From Protea cynaroides (lineage: Eukaryota > Streptophyta > Magnoliopsida > Proteales > Proteaceae), in NCBI GenBank assembly GCA_028583415.1, contig CM053274.1:87559902-87623901 (forward strand): a stretch of 64,000 nucleotides of DNA. The letters are read 5' to 3'. Shown piece by piece: positions 46,731 to 57,605 of the stretch (within the stretch, counting starts at the first letter, position 1; each line of letters starts with the position of its first letter). A model generated the notes under the pieces. That model searched no databases, was not told where the DNA came from, and saw only the letters and a list, made by a program, of their open reading frames with translations. A program made the position numbers and the translations under genes.

Positions 46731-46765
46731 AGTGGACTGGAAGCAACACAAGGAAATCTATCACT

Positions 46766-49087
46766 TTAGACAATTTTCAGCTCCTTGAGCCATGCGGTAT
46801 GTAAAGGACATGGGTCTGGTTTGCCTTCAGCAAATGCCTTCTGGCTGAGCGAATAGAACCATCCATTCCTCCATTTGAACTGTAAACATTAGCGTGAAAC
46901 AGTTAGAAAAATTAAACAGATAATTTGAGTTTGTGAAGCTACTGTATAACTTGCAATTTACCTCTTTCACAGCAGTTGGGAAATGTGCAACTGCTCTTGA
47001 ATAAGCACATAACCTCTCCTCCATGGCTTCTTCAAACACTAGTCCCTTCTCTGCTGCAGCAGCAGATGCAAGTTCTGAAATAAGGCTACCAACCTGCAAC
47101 CAAATATCTCTTATATTCTTCCAATTCTTAATTTATACTTCAAATAATTGTTCATGAAGTGCCATAAGCATCGAAGCATCACAATTGAATTCAAGATTAC
47201 GAAGATCGTCCTTGTGTATGGAGCTTGATCCATATATTTCAGGTTAAATGACCATTTAAAAGAGCTAAAATAGAGAAGGTTGATGACATGTAAGTCTCGG
47301 TTCATTTGGTTATTAAAGCATTAATCATTTATTGTTTCTAGTAACCCAAGTAGACCTTTATATGGTGATCAGATTGATCAGAAGATGCACAAAATGTCAA
47401 CCTATGCATATAATGTTATGAACAGTTTTATTGGAAAATGTTGGGACTTAAGATGTAAGATGTCTTAATATATTAATTGATTTCTCTACTTAATAGCAAA
47501 CTTTTTTGGATTGGATACTTCATCATTGTATTAGTCCATTAGGATTATAACTGAATGGTTTTAAGTCAAAATTCAGGTTAAAGAAGCAACGCATGCTCTT
47601 CCCCCATTTGCTGATCTGTACTAGGGGCCTCTCAGCCCCGAAGGCACGTGTCATTGGCCAAGCCCCACGACGGACATGTTGCATGGGGCCATTTTGGTTA
47701 TATGCCACATGTACTGCCATCTAAATGAGGGATCACATATTTCACATGTATTGCCACCTAAAAGAATGGGTTTGGATCCTCTGCAACCATGCAGCCCCTG
47801 CAGTCTCATCTAGGCTGTTGAATTGCATTGGTGCACACATAAATGCACCTCATCGGTCCGGATGTGGCTGTAGGTGTTGCACGGCTGCAGGAAACCCAAG
47901 TCCCCCTTTGGCACCTGAAATGTCTTAATATATTAGTTAATTTCTCACCTAATAACTTATGCTTGTAGATCCAATAAACATATGAGTGACAATTTTAGTG
48001 AAAAAAAGATGGCCTTGCCTCAGAACGGTAGTCTTTCTCCACAACCCCAACAGTGGCTCCTGGATGCCGGGCTCCAACAAGCATGAAAGCACATATCCAT
48101 ATTAGTTTCTCCAACATCTGTTTCTGAAAAGCTTCCTTCTCCAACACCTGAAATCACTCGTCACATCCAAACAGATTCACTCAAACTTGAAAAAAAAACA
48201 AGATTCCCAAATCATAATTCTGCAACAAAATTTCCAAAACTAATCTCTATCCATCTGCCATACCATGCAAGAAAGGCCACCAGAATGTAATCTTGAAGCT
48301 ACAGCAGAAGCCCATTTACCATATGCAGCTGTCAAGCCTTCTGGATTGGTATCAGTCTTACCATCAATCGGAGGTTCACCAAGCTTAGAGATAGCGAAAT
48401 ACGCCAAGACCTGGTCTGCATCATCAAGGCCATTACTCTGTAGCCAAGGTTCAAGCATTCCATTCTGGAAGAAAACCAAATCTGCTAGATTGTTAACATA
48501 TACTCCATTTCCATTTTACTAACTAAAATCAAACCAAAATTCAGTTTTTGATTTCGTATTTGACTTCAATTGTGAATCCAATCAGATGGAAGACGGAAGT
48601 GCAGTATTGAGGTACCATTCCAGCGGGACTGAGGAGTAGATTGAAGAACAGCTTCGAGATCGTCGTTTCTGGTGCAGACTAAGATGGGTCCAGGGAAGTC
48701 AAGAGGCACAGATTCCCCTCTCTTCACGAGCACATCGCTGCCGTTGCCCATGCTCTGCAGGGCTCTTCCTACGCGTCCACCTCCAACGATGATCGCCGGA
48801 ATAACGGTGGTCGGAATAACGGTGGTAGTGGCGGCGGCGGCGGCGGCCATGGCTGTCGAAACCCTAACCTTGATGGTTTGTCTTCTGCAACAGTGCCAAG
48901 GTGAGGTAGTAATAGTGGCACTAGATAGTCTAGAGACTGCCGCTACGTTGGCCATGGCCATACGTGCGCCGGTGGTGTAAAGTCTTAAACCTATACGGCT
49001 ATCTGGCTTCGAAGTTGAGGAACTATAAAAGAAGGGCCTGATCAGGTCTGAAGAGGAACTGAGATTCATAGCCACTCGTTCCACCAA
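46766..49087 (-). CDS. Conserved plant Rossmann-fold protein, plastid-targeted type (At1g16080-like)
   Basis: Five exons in transcript order: 49087-48616, 48481-48264, 48147-48019, 47093-46962, 46879-46766 (TAA). They give 354 residues. The first roughly 85 residues are Ser/Thr/Ala/Arg-rich, like a chloroplast transit peptide. A glycine-rich dinucleotide-binding loop IIVGGGRVG follows at residues 99-107. The rest (FPGPILVCTRNDDLEAVL, DGKTDTNPEGLTAAYGKWAS, LCAYSRAVAHFPTAVKE) matches a conserved plant and algal family with no established reaction. Intron 3 uses a GC donor (GCAAGG); the others are GT-AG. Start codon is uncertain: in-frame ATGs at 49087, 49069 and 48961 all precede the conserved part. 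Convergent with SKA2, divergent from TLP8. Confidence 0.87.
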
Positions 49088-50780
49088 TGCTCTATCTTTT
49101 TACCATTGGATACTTGGTAGATTCTGGGCTGGTTTCAGGTATTACAAGGCCCACACTTTTATAGTTTTATAAACTGCAGATCTGGGTTAATATTGTGATC
49201 CTAAAATCCTCATTAAAACAAATCAATGAATCAATGAATCAATGGTACATGGCATGTATGAAAATTCTATTTTCTATAAATGGGTAAAAAATTACAAGTG
49301 GTCCCACTAAGATAAAGGTGGTCCCAATTCCCAAATCATAATTCTTCAGGAAAATTACATGTACTATCTTTGAATTATAGATTAATTACACCTATCATCC
49401 ACCAGTTTTTGACAATTACACATACCATCTCTAATTCTAAAAACATATAACAAAAAGATCTATTGTTGGTGATGTCAGATAGTTCTAAAATTTTAAGAAT
49501 AAAAAAATCTTTCGCCTTTCTCTTTTTCTATTTCACAAAGAAAAACAATCTTCGCCTTCAACAACTTCTCCCTCAACATCTTCTACTTCGATAGCATCAC
49601 CTTCCATAGCCATGATGTTCGACCGAAGTGGACTTGGATGTTGCCCATGTAGCTGCGGTTTCTAAGTGTCGTTTATAAGGAAGAAAGAGTAAATGTTATA
49701 AACCTTACAAAGGCAAAGTTGTCTTTTAAAATTTAGACTTAACACCATTAATGGAATGGACCCTTTTGTTATACGTTTCTAGAATTAGGGATAGTATATG
49801 TAATTGTCAGAAATTAATCGATGGTAAGTGTAATTAGTGCATAATTCAGGGATAATACGTGTAATTTCCCCTAATTCTTCTACAAAAATTCTAATTATTA
49901 AAATTCTTGTAAGATATGATTGAGATTGGTTAGATGTCAATTTTCAGAGACTAATTCATTCACATTCTCCAATGCATTGGTATGCTTCTCTCAGATTAAT
50001 CCCAGATCTCATAGCAATATTATCATGAAATTCATGACCATTCAGCTAATTCCGTTTAGGCTGAAATTACATATGAATAAGACTATTTATTGATTTGGTC
50101 ATTTGGTTTCTATTTAATTTGTCACGTGGTAGATAATTTGTTTTTGTCTACCAATCTATTTATTGGAGTCGAACACATGACCTCTGCATTCTATTGATAA
50201 GACATCAACCAACAGAGAAAAACAGTTGTGTTCACCAGTTCAGAATCATACAAGAAAATCCTCGTATATCGGCCATATGCAAGAAACAGTTACCTTCAAT
50301 CTCTGTTTCTTTCAAGAAGAACATTTCATGTTGAGAGAATGTAAATGTTAGCATCTGTAGTGAAAATGGGTTGAGTTGGAGCTTGTAAGCTTTAAAGGCT
50401 GCCCAACCCAGCCACCTAATAATCTCTTTGTCCTCTTTCTGCACCAATGATAAATGAAGAATTCAAGGATTCGAATTCAGGAAGGTATCTAATAATAACC
50501 ACTTCCTTGTCCTGGTGAATAATACTAAATGAGAAACAGATTTACCTTCATTCAAAATCTAGTTTCCCGCCCAATCTTTCTCAAACGAGTCAAACCAGAC
50601 AAACTCAAAATAGTCAAGACCCAGTACAGAAATCCTTTCAAATTTGAAAATCTCTTCTTTCTGTCTCAAATCTATAAGTAATTGTAATTCTATAGATAGA
50701 TTGGGAAGTGCCCTTTTTCAAACCAAGCAGTAGAGTACTAGAATCCCTTTGGTACGTAGTTGGTACTTCCTCAGACCACC
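49088..50780. promoter_or_regulatory. Divergent intergenic region (shared upstream region, inferred)
   Basis: 1.69 kb between the start codons of the minus-strand Rossmann gene and the plus-strand TLP8 gene, which must contain both promoters. A Mutator-like element occupies 49348-49871. I did not identify specific promoter boxes with confidence. Confidence 0.5.
49348..49871. mobile_element. Mutator-like element with long inverted repeats
   Basis: 524 bp. About 108 bp at each end are imperfect inverted repeats: AGGAAAATTACATGTACTAT inward from the left, and the complement of TACGTGTAATTTCCCC from the right, continuing through ACAATTACA-type and AATTCTA stretches to TATAACAAAA. It is flanked by a perfect 9-bp duplication TAATTCTTC (49339-49347, 49872-49880), typical of Mutator transposition. 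The roughly 300-bp middle has no transposase. Confidence 0.85.
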
Positions 50781-53700
50781 ATGAATGGTTGCAAGAGATC
50801 TTCAGTTCAACTCCAATCATCCTACAAATCCCTCTATGTCAATCCCCTCAATGAGTTCAAACATAACCGGAGCAACAGTGAAGGAGACAATAGCAGTGCC
50901 AGTGCTTTTGGCCTTCGATTGTACCGGAATTCATCGGTTATTGGCACTCCCAACCTCAAAAAATGTCTTTTGGACTTCAATAACAAAGAAAATGCAGTCC
51001 CCAGTTGCAATTCTTCTGCCAAGAAGGAGATAGAGAACTCAGATGTGAATCGTCTGTCTTCTGTGGGTACTAAAAACAGGTTCCTGAAGTCATCTTCCCT
51101 TCAGCTGTGTATGCAATTGAATGAGCCAGATTCTACTTTTTGGTCTAAATTTAGGGACCCATTTGAGTCTGATAACACAAATCAGGTGAATGTGTGGGAC
51201 CATTCAGACTCAGAAGCTGCACCGGCATCTTCTTGGTCGAATTTGCCTAACAGGTTAGAATTGGATACCTTTACTAGTATTATGAATGAATGCAAATGCT
51301 AATTTGATTGCTGTGCTGGGACTTTCAGGTCATTGTTGTGTAGGCCTTTGCCTCTAGACGTAGGGAGGTGTACTTGTGTCATAGTGAAGGAAGCATCACC
51401 AGGTGGATTGGATAGGGGCACTCTATATTCACTTTACACCAATGTGAGATCTCTGCAACTCACAGAATTTCTTTACCCTTTCTTTTATATCTTTTAGGAA
51501 ACTGAAAAACCATTGTTCTTGAATCTTTGTTGTTGCTGATACGTTTTCTCTGGCTTATCTGATCTTCTTTTTGTTTGCTTGATTTACTTCAATTTGATTA
51601 CCACACCATCCTTTGTTTAATTCTCTGTCTTGAAGTGTTTACCCAAAAGCTACTGGTTTTATTAGTTAACTTGTCTATGTTCTTCATGATTTAATACCAG
51701 AATAAATTTATTATTCTTCAATTGTTCACACACACTCACACAAAAGAAAAGATCAGTATTCTGCTCTGTGGCAATTCTACAATTACTTCAGAAATGACTA
51801 AACTGGAGCTAATAGTACTACTCTTAATCAACATTTCCAGTTTGGAATTTTGTGACAATGAATTTCTCACCGAGGCCGAATTTATTGATTCTCATACTGT
51901 GAAACTAGGAGGGTCATGGTCGACAGAATCGAAAACTTGCAGTGGCTCATCATAGGCGGTGCAATGGGCGGTCTGAATTCATCATAGCTCAGAATGTAAA
52001 GGGGATATATTGTAGCTTAGATGAGAGCTTTTTGGGGAATGTAACAGCTAACCTCATTGGATCAAACTACCGAATATGGGGCCAGGTTTAATTTTCTATT
52101 TCCTTTTTTGTCAAGTTCAAAACAAAAATCATCTCTGAAGTGGAATTAGAAATACTAGATAGATGGCAAAGATGCACTTGTCCTTAATTCTTCATGACAA
52201 TCCATTTGATTGCAGGGGATCCGGCTTGAATCCTTGAAGAAACATCCCAAGCAACTGCTCGCAGTTGTATCGTAAGCAAAGCTCCTTCTCTCATGTCCAC
52301 AAATAAAATATTGTTTGTAATTCTGGCCTGGTTTTGCAGATTCAAGCCTACAATAACCACTTGGACTGGAAGTTACAGAAGCATGAGGGCATGGATACCC
52401 AAGCATCAATCATTAAAGAGTACAACTCAGGTGAACTAAAACAGTAAAAAGCGAAGATCTAGTGTTTTAGGTACAGTCAACCCTGTACAAATGCTTTTGA
52501 TGCTTGTCCATGTGAATGTGCCACACATGCAAGGGAATCAAACTTACCTAGTTGATGCCTAATGCAATAACTAGGGATGCTAGTTTATTTTAGGTTTCCT
52601 TCAAAGGGTTTTGTTATCAAAATACCTTAAATTTTTTTTTAAGATGAGTGAATATAGTGTTCACATTATACTGTTTTGCAGATTCAACATGTTAAGGGAC
52701 TTCCAAAGGACTGGGAGGGGATGATGAACAAAGTTCTTCGGTTGTTCTCAAGGGTTCCACATTACAATAATGTATGTATGGCGAATAGACGTTACACCTT
52801 TAACATTAGTGAGTAGTTGTAGTTTGAATGACTAATTTCATACTATTCCATGTTTTGGTTTCTGACACCTCTCCAGATTTCAAGGCAACATGAATTAAAC
52901 TTCAGAGAGAAAGGACAAGCAGGACTTAGAATCCAAAGCTCCATGAAGAACTTCCAGCTGACAATGGAGGTAAGGGGTATACAAGATACATGAAACATTT
53001 GAGGATGGAAGAAAATAAAATGAACCACATCAATGGAACTTTGATGAATCTCCCAACTTCCTTACCTTTTATAAATTTAGTTTTGACTTCTAGTATGCAT
53101 TTGTTCAACTAGGAAAATGGAAGACAGTCAATCCTGCAGCTAGGAAGGGCTGATAAATCAAAGTACATAATGGATTACAGGTAAGGAATGCAGCATCACC
53201 TTTGAATTGATGTCCAATATCTGTACTTGATGAAGTTGCTAATTTTCAGTATCTTTATAAAATCCTGCTCTTAAGTTTTTTACATTTCCCAAAAACTTGT
53301 CAAACTTAATCAGGCTATCGCTGACTCAACTCATTCCTAACATCAAACTAATGTGTTCCCACCCTAGAACGTGTACATTGACTGTTATCGATGAAACAAA
53401 GAAATGTGCCATTTCTAGTACTGTTATCGATGAAACAAAGAAATGTGCCATTTCTAGTAGTCACAAGATAAATCTGAGCCGTCTATTTTTGTGGTTTTTC
53501 TTTTCTAAACCGACTATTCCTACTTAGAGTGGGAGAGAGTATATCTAGATAATGTTCTCTCTATCCAACAGTCAAAATGGACATATCATCTATGCGTGTG
53601 GCAGGATAGATGTCCTGTGATGTTTGGAATAATAATGTACCCTTGTGACAATAATTATCACAAATATATTTTACCTAAGGGAATGAAGAGCTGTCAACCT

Positions 53701-54102
53701 GCATCAAGGTTTGCAGTATCAATAAATATCCTACAATATCTGGTATACATTTTGTGGCCTGCCAACATGGTACTGGCAGGGAAACCAGTTCCATTAGTAT
53801 TGAAGGTTAACAAATATTGCCATTCTTGTTTGTGAGACACTATTATATCTCAACAACAGTGTTTGATGCGTTAGTTTCTAACTCGATAAGCTTCGATTTT
53901 CATTTTTCCTACCTCTATTGCTTTAATGTCTGTAACATGTGCATGGTCTGCACTAGAACCATCCCCTGTCCGAATCTATGTTTTGTAAAGAAGAAAAAGA
54001 ACTAATGAATTTTCCCCCTTATGCAGGTATCCATTGACTGGTTACCAAGCTTTCTGTATATGTTTGGCATCCATTGACTCGAAACTTTGTTGCTCGGTCT
54101 GA
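50781..54102 (+). CDS. TLP8: Tubby-like protein 8-type (Tubby domain without F-box)
   Basis: Nine exons: 50781-51253, 51329-51443, 51909-52085, 52216-52271, 52340-52430, 52682-52771, 52877-52969, 53113-53180, 54027-54102 (TGA). They give 412 residues in frame with GT-AG introns. The C-terminal 250 or so residues form a Tubby domain, including LYSLYTNEGHGRQNRKLAVA, GSNYRIWGQG and the family-ending segment MDYRYPLTGYQAFCICLASI. The N-terminal 160 residues are Ser/Asn-rich and low in conserved sequence. They lack the F-box found in most plant Tubby-like proteins, as in Arabidopsis TLP8. Tubby domains bind phosphoinositides and DNA in other members; the role of TLP8-type proteins is not settled. 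The ATG at 50781 is the first in frame. A 39-bp tandem duplication lies in the last intron. Confidence 0.9.
53381..53458. repeat. Perfect 39-bp tandem duplication in TLP8 intron 8
   Basis: 53381-53419 and 53420-53458 are identical, each starting ACTGTTATCGATGAAACAAA. Identity suggests a recent duplication. Confidence 0.95.
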
Positions 54103-54741
54103 TAATGAACTGTAGCCCTTTTAGTTAATCAATCTCTGGATGCAAAAGGAAAAAGGAGTAACAGATTAACATTTTGTTGAAAGTCAACTGGCATGTGGAG
54201 GTGGTGAAAGGAAAATTGAGGATAAGCTTGATTATCTCTTCAGTATTCAAAAGTAAGACATGTCAGTTCCTTAATCCATATCTTGTTAAATATGAAAATC
54301 AGTTTTTCCATTTTTAGTTCAAAAGGTTTCATGTTTTCATGGTGTGAGACCCTCCATCATATAATGAAAAGCATTCACCAAATTTACTACTATGTTGCAA
54401 CATTTGTTTGCTACCAGTGTGGATAAAGATGTGCACACAGAAGAGTATAATACCCACAGAAGAGGCACAATCAAATCAAACTCTCTTAGAATTCAGAAAG
54501 GTTGCCCAGGCAGTTTGATCCTGAACTGTTGGACATGGGCAATGATAGGTTTGGGTTGCAAAAGCCAAAAACCTTGATTGAGAATACAAACAAGAATCAA
54601 CATAATCTTTTCTGTAGTATTTGAAAACTCAAGCTGTTTGAGTTTGAGTTGAACTCTTCATACTGTTCATATGGTTCCTATATTGTAGGGATATCATACG
54701 AACGTATAGAGTTTAAAATTTAAAAAAAAAATTCAAAAAAT

Positions 54742-54818
<77 letters not shown>

Positions 54819-55052
54819 AAATTGGGTTTGGCATTTCTTAGGCCTTAAAATCCTCAATGAGTTAGCCTAGTCTAGCCCAGGCCCATCTTACAGCTTGGTC
54901 CGAAACAGTACAAGCCACGACCTTACATATTTAGTTATAGGGATTAAGCCCAGATCCCATCTAGTTTGGAAAAGATTTAGTTGAGTTGAATTGACCTTTA
55001 ATTATGGATCAAAAGCCTCTGTGCAGACCCACAACACACCCATACTTTTTAG
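54103..55052 (+). other. TLP8 downstream region, no gene
   Basis: Contains the TLP8 3' UTR and the (TA)n tract at 54747-54816. No supported coding sequence. Confidence 0.5.
54747..54816. repeat. (TA)n microsatellite, about 70 bp
   Basis: Uninterrupted TA dinucleotides downstream of TLP8. A second, shorter (TA)n run lies at about 55406-55431. Confidence 0.97.
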
Positions 55053-55399
55053 TAGGGGTGTCAATTCAGGCTCACACCTTGTAATCCAATCGTGCTTGAT
55101 CAATAATGGACCGAGAATGACCAGTCCGATTATTAAACATGTCGAGCTTAGGCCTGAACCAATTATTAAACCAGTGTCATGTTGCAAGACTATAGCCTGG
55201 TTGACTGAACCATCCGAATGAACCAAAAATACCTTTAAATCGAACTAAATCCTGGTTTGCTACAAATAATTCGGTATGGTTTTAGTTCGGTACAAAAGGC
55301 AAAAGGGTGATATGTTATTGTAGCATATCGATTTCCTTCACATGTCACACTATTACGTACCTGCTCGGTATGGTTTTTATTCAATATCGGATATGGTTT

Positions 55400-55435
<36 letters not shown>

Positions 55436-55647
55436 TTTCTTATCTGGTACATATATGATTTCATATAGAACCTAGTGTACAAGAGGGAAAATCATCATAA
55501 ATTTATACCAACATATACTTGGTATAGTTTCATAATACTAATATCATACCGAATAAAGTCTTTTTCTTTTAGCCATACCTACTCTACTTCGGTTCAATAC
55601 GGTTTTAAACGGTTGGTTTCGGTTGCAGTACCAAATTGACACCCTCA
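55053..55647. mobile_element. TAGGGGTGTCAAT inverted-repeat element, second copy
   Basis: Starts TAGGGGTGTCAATTC and ends AAATTGACACCCTCA. The body has GGTTTTAGTTCGGTA / TACGGTTTTAAACGGTT words at both ends and a (TA)n tract inside. Its ends match the element at 31762-34577. No target duplication identified. Confidence 0.6.
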
Positions 55648-56130
55648 TCGCTGTTTGCCATTGCAACCAATTCCACCGTTGTTCACCGCTGCAACATCCA
55701 ATGCCAGTGGTTTTTCTATACTAGGAGGACTTCCTCATTAGGTTCTGAACTCCAATATACTCCTGTAATTATATTCTGAGTAGAACCAGAAGAAATATTT
55801 TTGAGTCAGAAGCATTTTCTAAGAGCAGAATTGTTACCAAACACAACCCTAGTCTTCAAAATTTGAATAATTCTATTATGATCTATTAATGAGTTAATTA
55901 TGTTGATGGTTATCATTTGGTTACAGTAATGCTACACTTTATTCCTTTAGATCTTACCTAGGTTATTAGTTACAGTTATGATTCTCACAGACTTAGTACA
56001 ACCTAGATTACCCTAGCCCAATGCTCATTGGGCTAATTCAAGCCCAAGCTCATCTTACAACTTGAATAGACCATAAGGAATGCTAAATGGATTAATTGGA
56101 TTGTGTTTCATTTTTACAGCCAGGAATTAG

Positions 56131-56374
56131 GGATCCGAATCGTCTCCTCCCTGTACTTCAGGGAGGACGGAGACGCCCCCGTCGGATGGCCGACACGTGG
56201 CTCTTGGAAAAATCTGAGCCCCACGTCTAAGCCGACACCTTCTGTTGGCTCGACTTATCTGTTGGGTGTCAAATTGAACGTGGGGCTCGGATTTTTCCTA
56301 GAGCCACGTGTCGACCATCCGACGGGGGTGTCTCCCTCCTCCCTGTACTTCAGGGAGGAGATGATTTCAATCCC
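56131..56374. mobile_element. Foldback Mutator-like MITE with 9-bp target duplication
   Basis: 244 bp that form a near-complete palindrome: GGATCCGAATCGTCTCCTCC at one end, and GGAGGAGATGATTTCAATCC at the other. The arms continue through CCCCCGTCGGATGG, GACACGTGGCTCT and GAGCCCCACGT and their complements. Each arm also holds its own hairpin, CCTCCCTG-TACTT-CAGGGAGG. The perfect 9-bp duplication AGGAATTAG flanks it (56122-56130, 56375-56383). Each arm carries a CACGTG core. Confidence 0.85.
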
Positions 56375-56383
56375 AGGAATTAG

Positions 56384-56601
56384 ATGTCATTGTTTATACA
56401 TTTGCAACGGATACACAACCGCCGCTAAATTTCACCTCTAATATATATAATACCGGCTGAAGATTTTGGGGCGGTTATTTTATAGTCGCTAAACATTTAT
56501 TGGCGATTTTCTTACTGTGAAACTGTTGAGTTGGGGGCCTCGGGCTCCGAACCATTTGTGGCGTGGTTTTACTGTCGCTCAATGTCACTTGTCTTGTAGT
56601 G
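56384..56601. mobile_element. Possible CACTA element end
   Basis: The right end GTCTTGTAGTG resembles the CACTACAAGA terminus of CACTA transposons in inverse. The interior has the GCGGTTAT/CCGCCGCTAAA/GTCGCTAAAC words often seen at CACTA subterminal regions. The matching left terminus is not recognisable. Confidence 0.4.
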
Positions 56602-57090
56602 CAAGAAACGATTCAACAATCCAACCCTGAACCCCGCCCCAATTTTTTTTTCTTTTTTTTTTTTACTCATGTCATATCATTAAGATTAGTGTTAATTGTT
56701 CAGCTCTTGCACATTAATTTACTTCATGACCATTGTCAAGATTAGTGACAACTAACTGTCAATTAGCTGTTAGTTAACTATCACAATTAGTTAATTAAGG
56801 GTCATGAATGTGATCATGTAATGTCTCAATCACAATGGTTGTCTATGTAACATAGTCGTGAATCATGATTGTTCACAGCATGCGCAATCAAGGATCGCCT
56901 TGGAATTAATCACGATGATGTTTTATTCGATAAAACACTCGACAAAAGTTTTAAAGTTGATCTTTATGTTCTTCTGATTTTGAAGTTGATCTTTATGTTC
57001 TTCTGGTGAAACTACAATGATAATCCATGAATACTGGCTGTAGAAGATATTCTCTCGAATCAAATGGTTAACTCATGAATTTAGAGCTAT

Positions 57091-57296
57091 TTTTGGTATG
57101 CATTCTTAGAATGTATTCTTGGAAATGTATTCTCATAATCGAAAATACATCTCTCATATATATAATGACAATGGGCTAAAGAGAGATATTTCCATTCTAG
57201 GCTTAGAATGCAGAATAGGCTGAAGAACGCACTCCATAATGGGCTGCATTAGAGAACATATTCCATGATCCAAGAATGAGAATGCATACCAAACAC
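57091..57296. mobile_element. Small MITE with TTTGGTATGCATTCT ends
   Basis: About 206 bp with inverted ends TTTTGGTATGCATTCTTAG and GAGAATGCATACCAAA. GAATGTATTCTTGG-type words recur inside and beyond the right end (to about 57350). Superfamily not assigned; target duplication unclear. Confidence 0.6.
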
Positions 57297-57461
57297 TTTT
57301 TTTTGTCATTCAAAATGTATTCTTGATCTAGAATGCATTCCAAGAATATATATATCAATCGAATTAGGATGGTTAAATGCAACCCCTTTTATGTGGTTTC
57401 TAATTGTAACAATATTTTCAAAATTCAGTGTCACTTTTGCATCTCTTTTTGTTTCTAAGGC

Positions 57462-57605
57462 CGTGTTTAGATGTCAAGGAAAGAAAATAAAAAAAATTTG
57501 AAACGGAAGAGAGAGAGATAGACACATAGACTGGTCATTGTATCATCGTTATTTTTTTTTTCTTATACTGTTTTTTCTTTTCTTTTTTTAACATCCATAC
57601 GTAGT
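57462..57605. mobile_element. Decayed small inverted-repeat element
   Basis: Left GGCCGTGTTTAGATGTCAAG and right AACATCCATACGTAGTC are imperfect inverted partners, each followed inward by A/G-rich or T/C-rich runs. Weak evidence. Confidence 0.35.

Noticed and set aside
48672..48980. 102-codon + strand frame
   Set aside because: Antisense shadow of exon 1 of the minus-strand Rossmann gene.
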